Assembly (NCBI GenBank): GCA_964543525.1
Contig: CAZIYW010000034.1
Coordinates: 1 to 43,339 of the forward strand
Length of the DNA stretch: 43,339 bases
Direction of reading: 5' to 3'
From: CBDVBE01 sp964543525
GTDB taxonomy: Bacteria; Fibrobacterota; Chitinivibrionia; Chitinivibrionales; JANQEN01
How positions within the stretch are numbered: the stretch's first letter is position 1; the number at the start of each line of letters is the position of its first letter. Shown here piece by piece: positions 43,246 through 43,339 of the stretch. The position numbers and the translations under genes were made by a program. The notes under the pieces are model-generated. The model worked only from the letters and a program-made list of their open reading frames with translations, made no database searches and had not been told where the DNA came from.

Positions 43246-43291
43246 GTAAAAACAGCGTAATCCCACCGGTTTAAAAATCGAGGGATTACGC
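43246..43291 (-). terminator. Rho-independent terminator of a gene beyond the right edge
   Basis: GCGTAATCCC (43255-43264) and GGGATTACGC (43282-43291) form a perfect 10-bp stem with a 17-nt loop. On the minus strand the stem is followed by TGTTTTTAC. It should end a minus-strand transcript entering from outside the window. Confidence 0.65.
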
Positions 43292-43339
43292 TTGGCAATA
43301 AGTAGTATTTATTCATTAATCCGGTCTTTCATACGATAA

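Overview
The window reads as chromosomal DNA of a Gram-negative bacterium, probably from a poorly sampled lineage. Four Tat signal peptides, several lipoprotein signals, two proteins ending in a beta-barrel-like terminal Phe, and repeated C-terminal FlgD-Ig-like domains point to the FCB/Fibrobacterota neighbourhood. This placement is an inference, not a phylogeny. No rRNA, tRNA, CRISPR array, transposase or phage gene was seen.

Layout. (1) 1-6418, minus strand: a GH3-family adenylate-forming enzyme, a small exported ORF broken by a frameshift, two ORFs that are reciprocal chimeras of an acyl-CoA synthetase and a lipoate-ligase-like protein, a sodium:solute symporter and its DUF3311 partner. 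(2) 6790-10171: two STAS-domain proteins around a secreted, barrel-like protein, then a convergent HEAT-repeat lipoprotein. (3) 10386-21615, minus strand: a long run read in the order DUF177, rpmF, plsX, FabY-like ketosynthase, fabD, fabG, acpP, fabF, rnc, acyl-CoA dehydrogenase, rpe, S41 peptidase. This is the classic rpmF-plsX-fab cluster, but a large FabY-type condensing enzyme sits where fabH usually lies. (4) 21857-28298: a membrane/coiled-coil protein, a CorC/CNNM-type protein, ssb and an exported protein on minus; panB, an inositol-monophosphatase-family enzyme and an enlarged signal peptidase I on plus. (5) 28505-32329: a 1274-residue exported protein joining a complete beta-propeller to a long barrel-like region. 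(6) 32330-40184: three copies of a dispersed repeat, then four Tat-exported DUF362 proteins interleaved with two exported proteins that share a DUF6599-like domain. Three DUF362 proteins and one DUF6599-like protein end in a FlgD-Ig-like domain. (7) 40432-43055: two AAA/DUF4143 ATPases on minus, each behind a promoter of the same layout but with its own inverted-repeat sequence.

How they work together. Region 3 makes acyl-ACP and feeds it to PlsX for phospholipid synthesis, coupled to ribosome genes (L32, DUF177, RNase III). The best candidates for something undescribed are the DUF362/DUF6599-like exported cluster, the interleaved chimeric ligase genes, and the matched promoter/operator layouts of the two ATPases. 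From about 32.3 kb onward the sequence looks more AT-rich than the fab region by eye, which fits an accessory segment.
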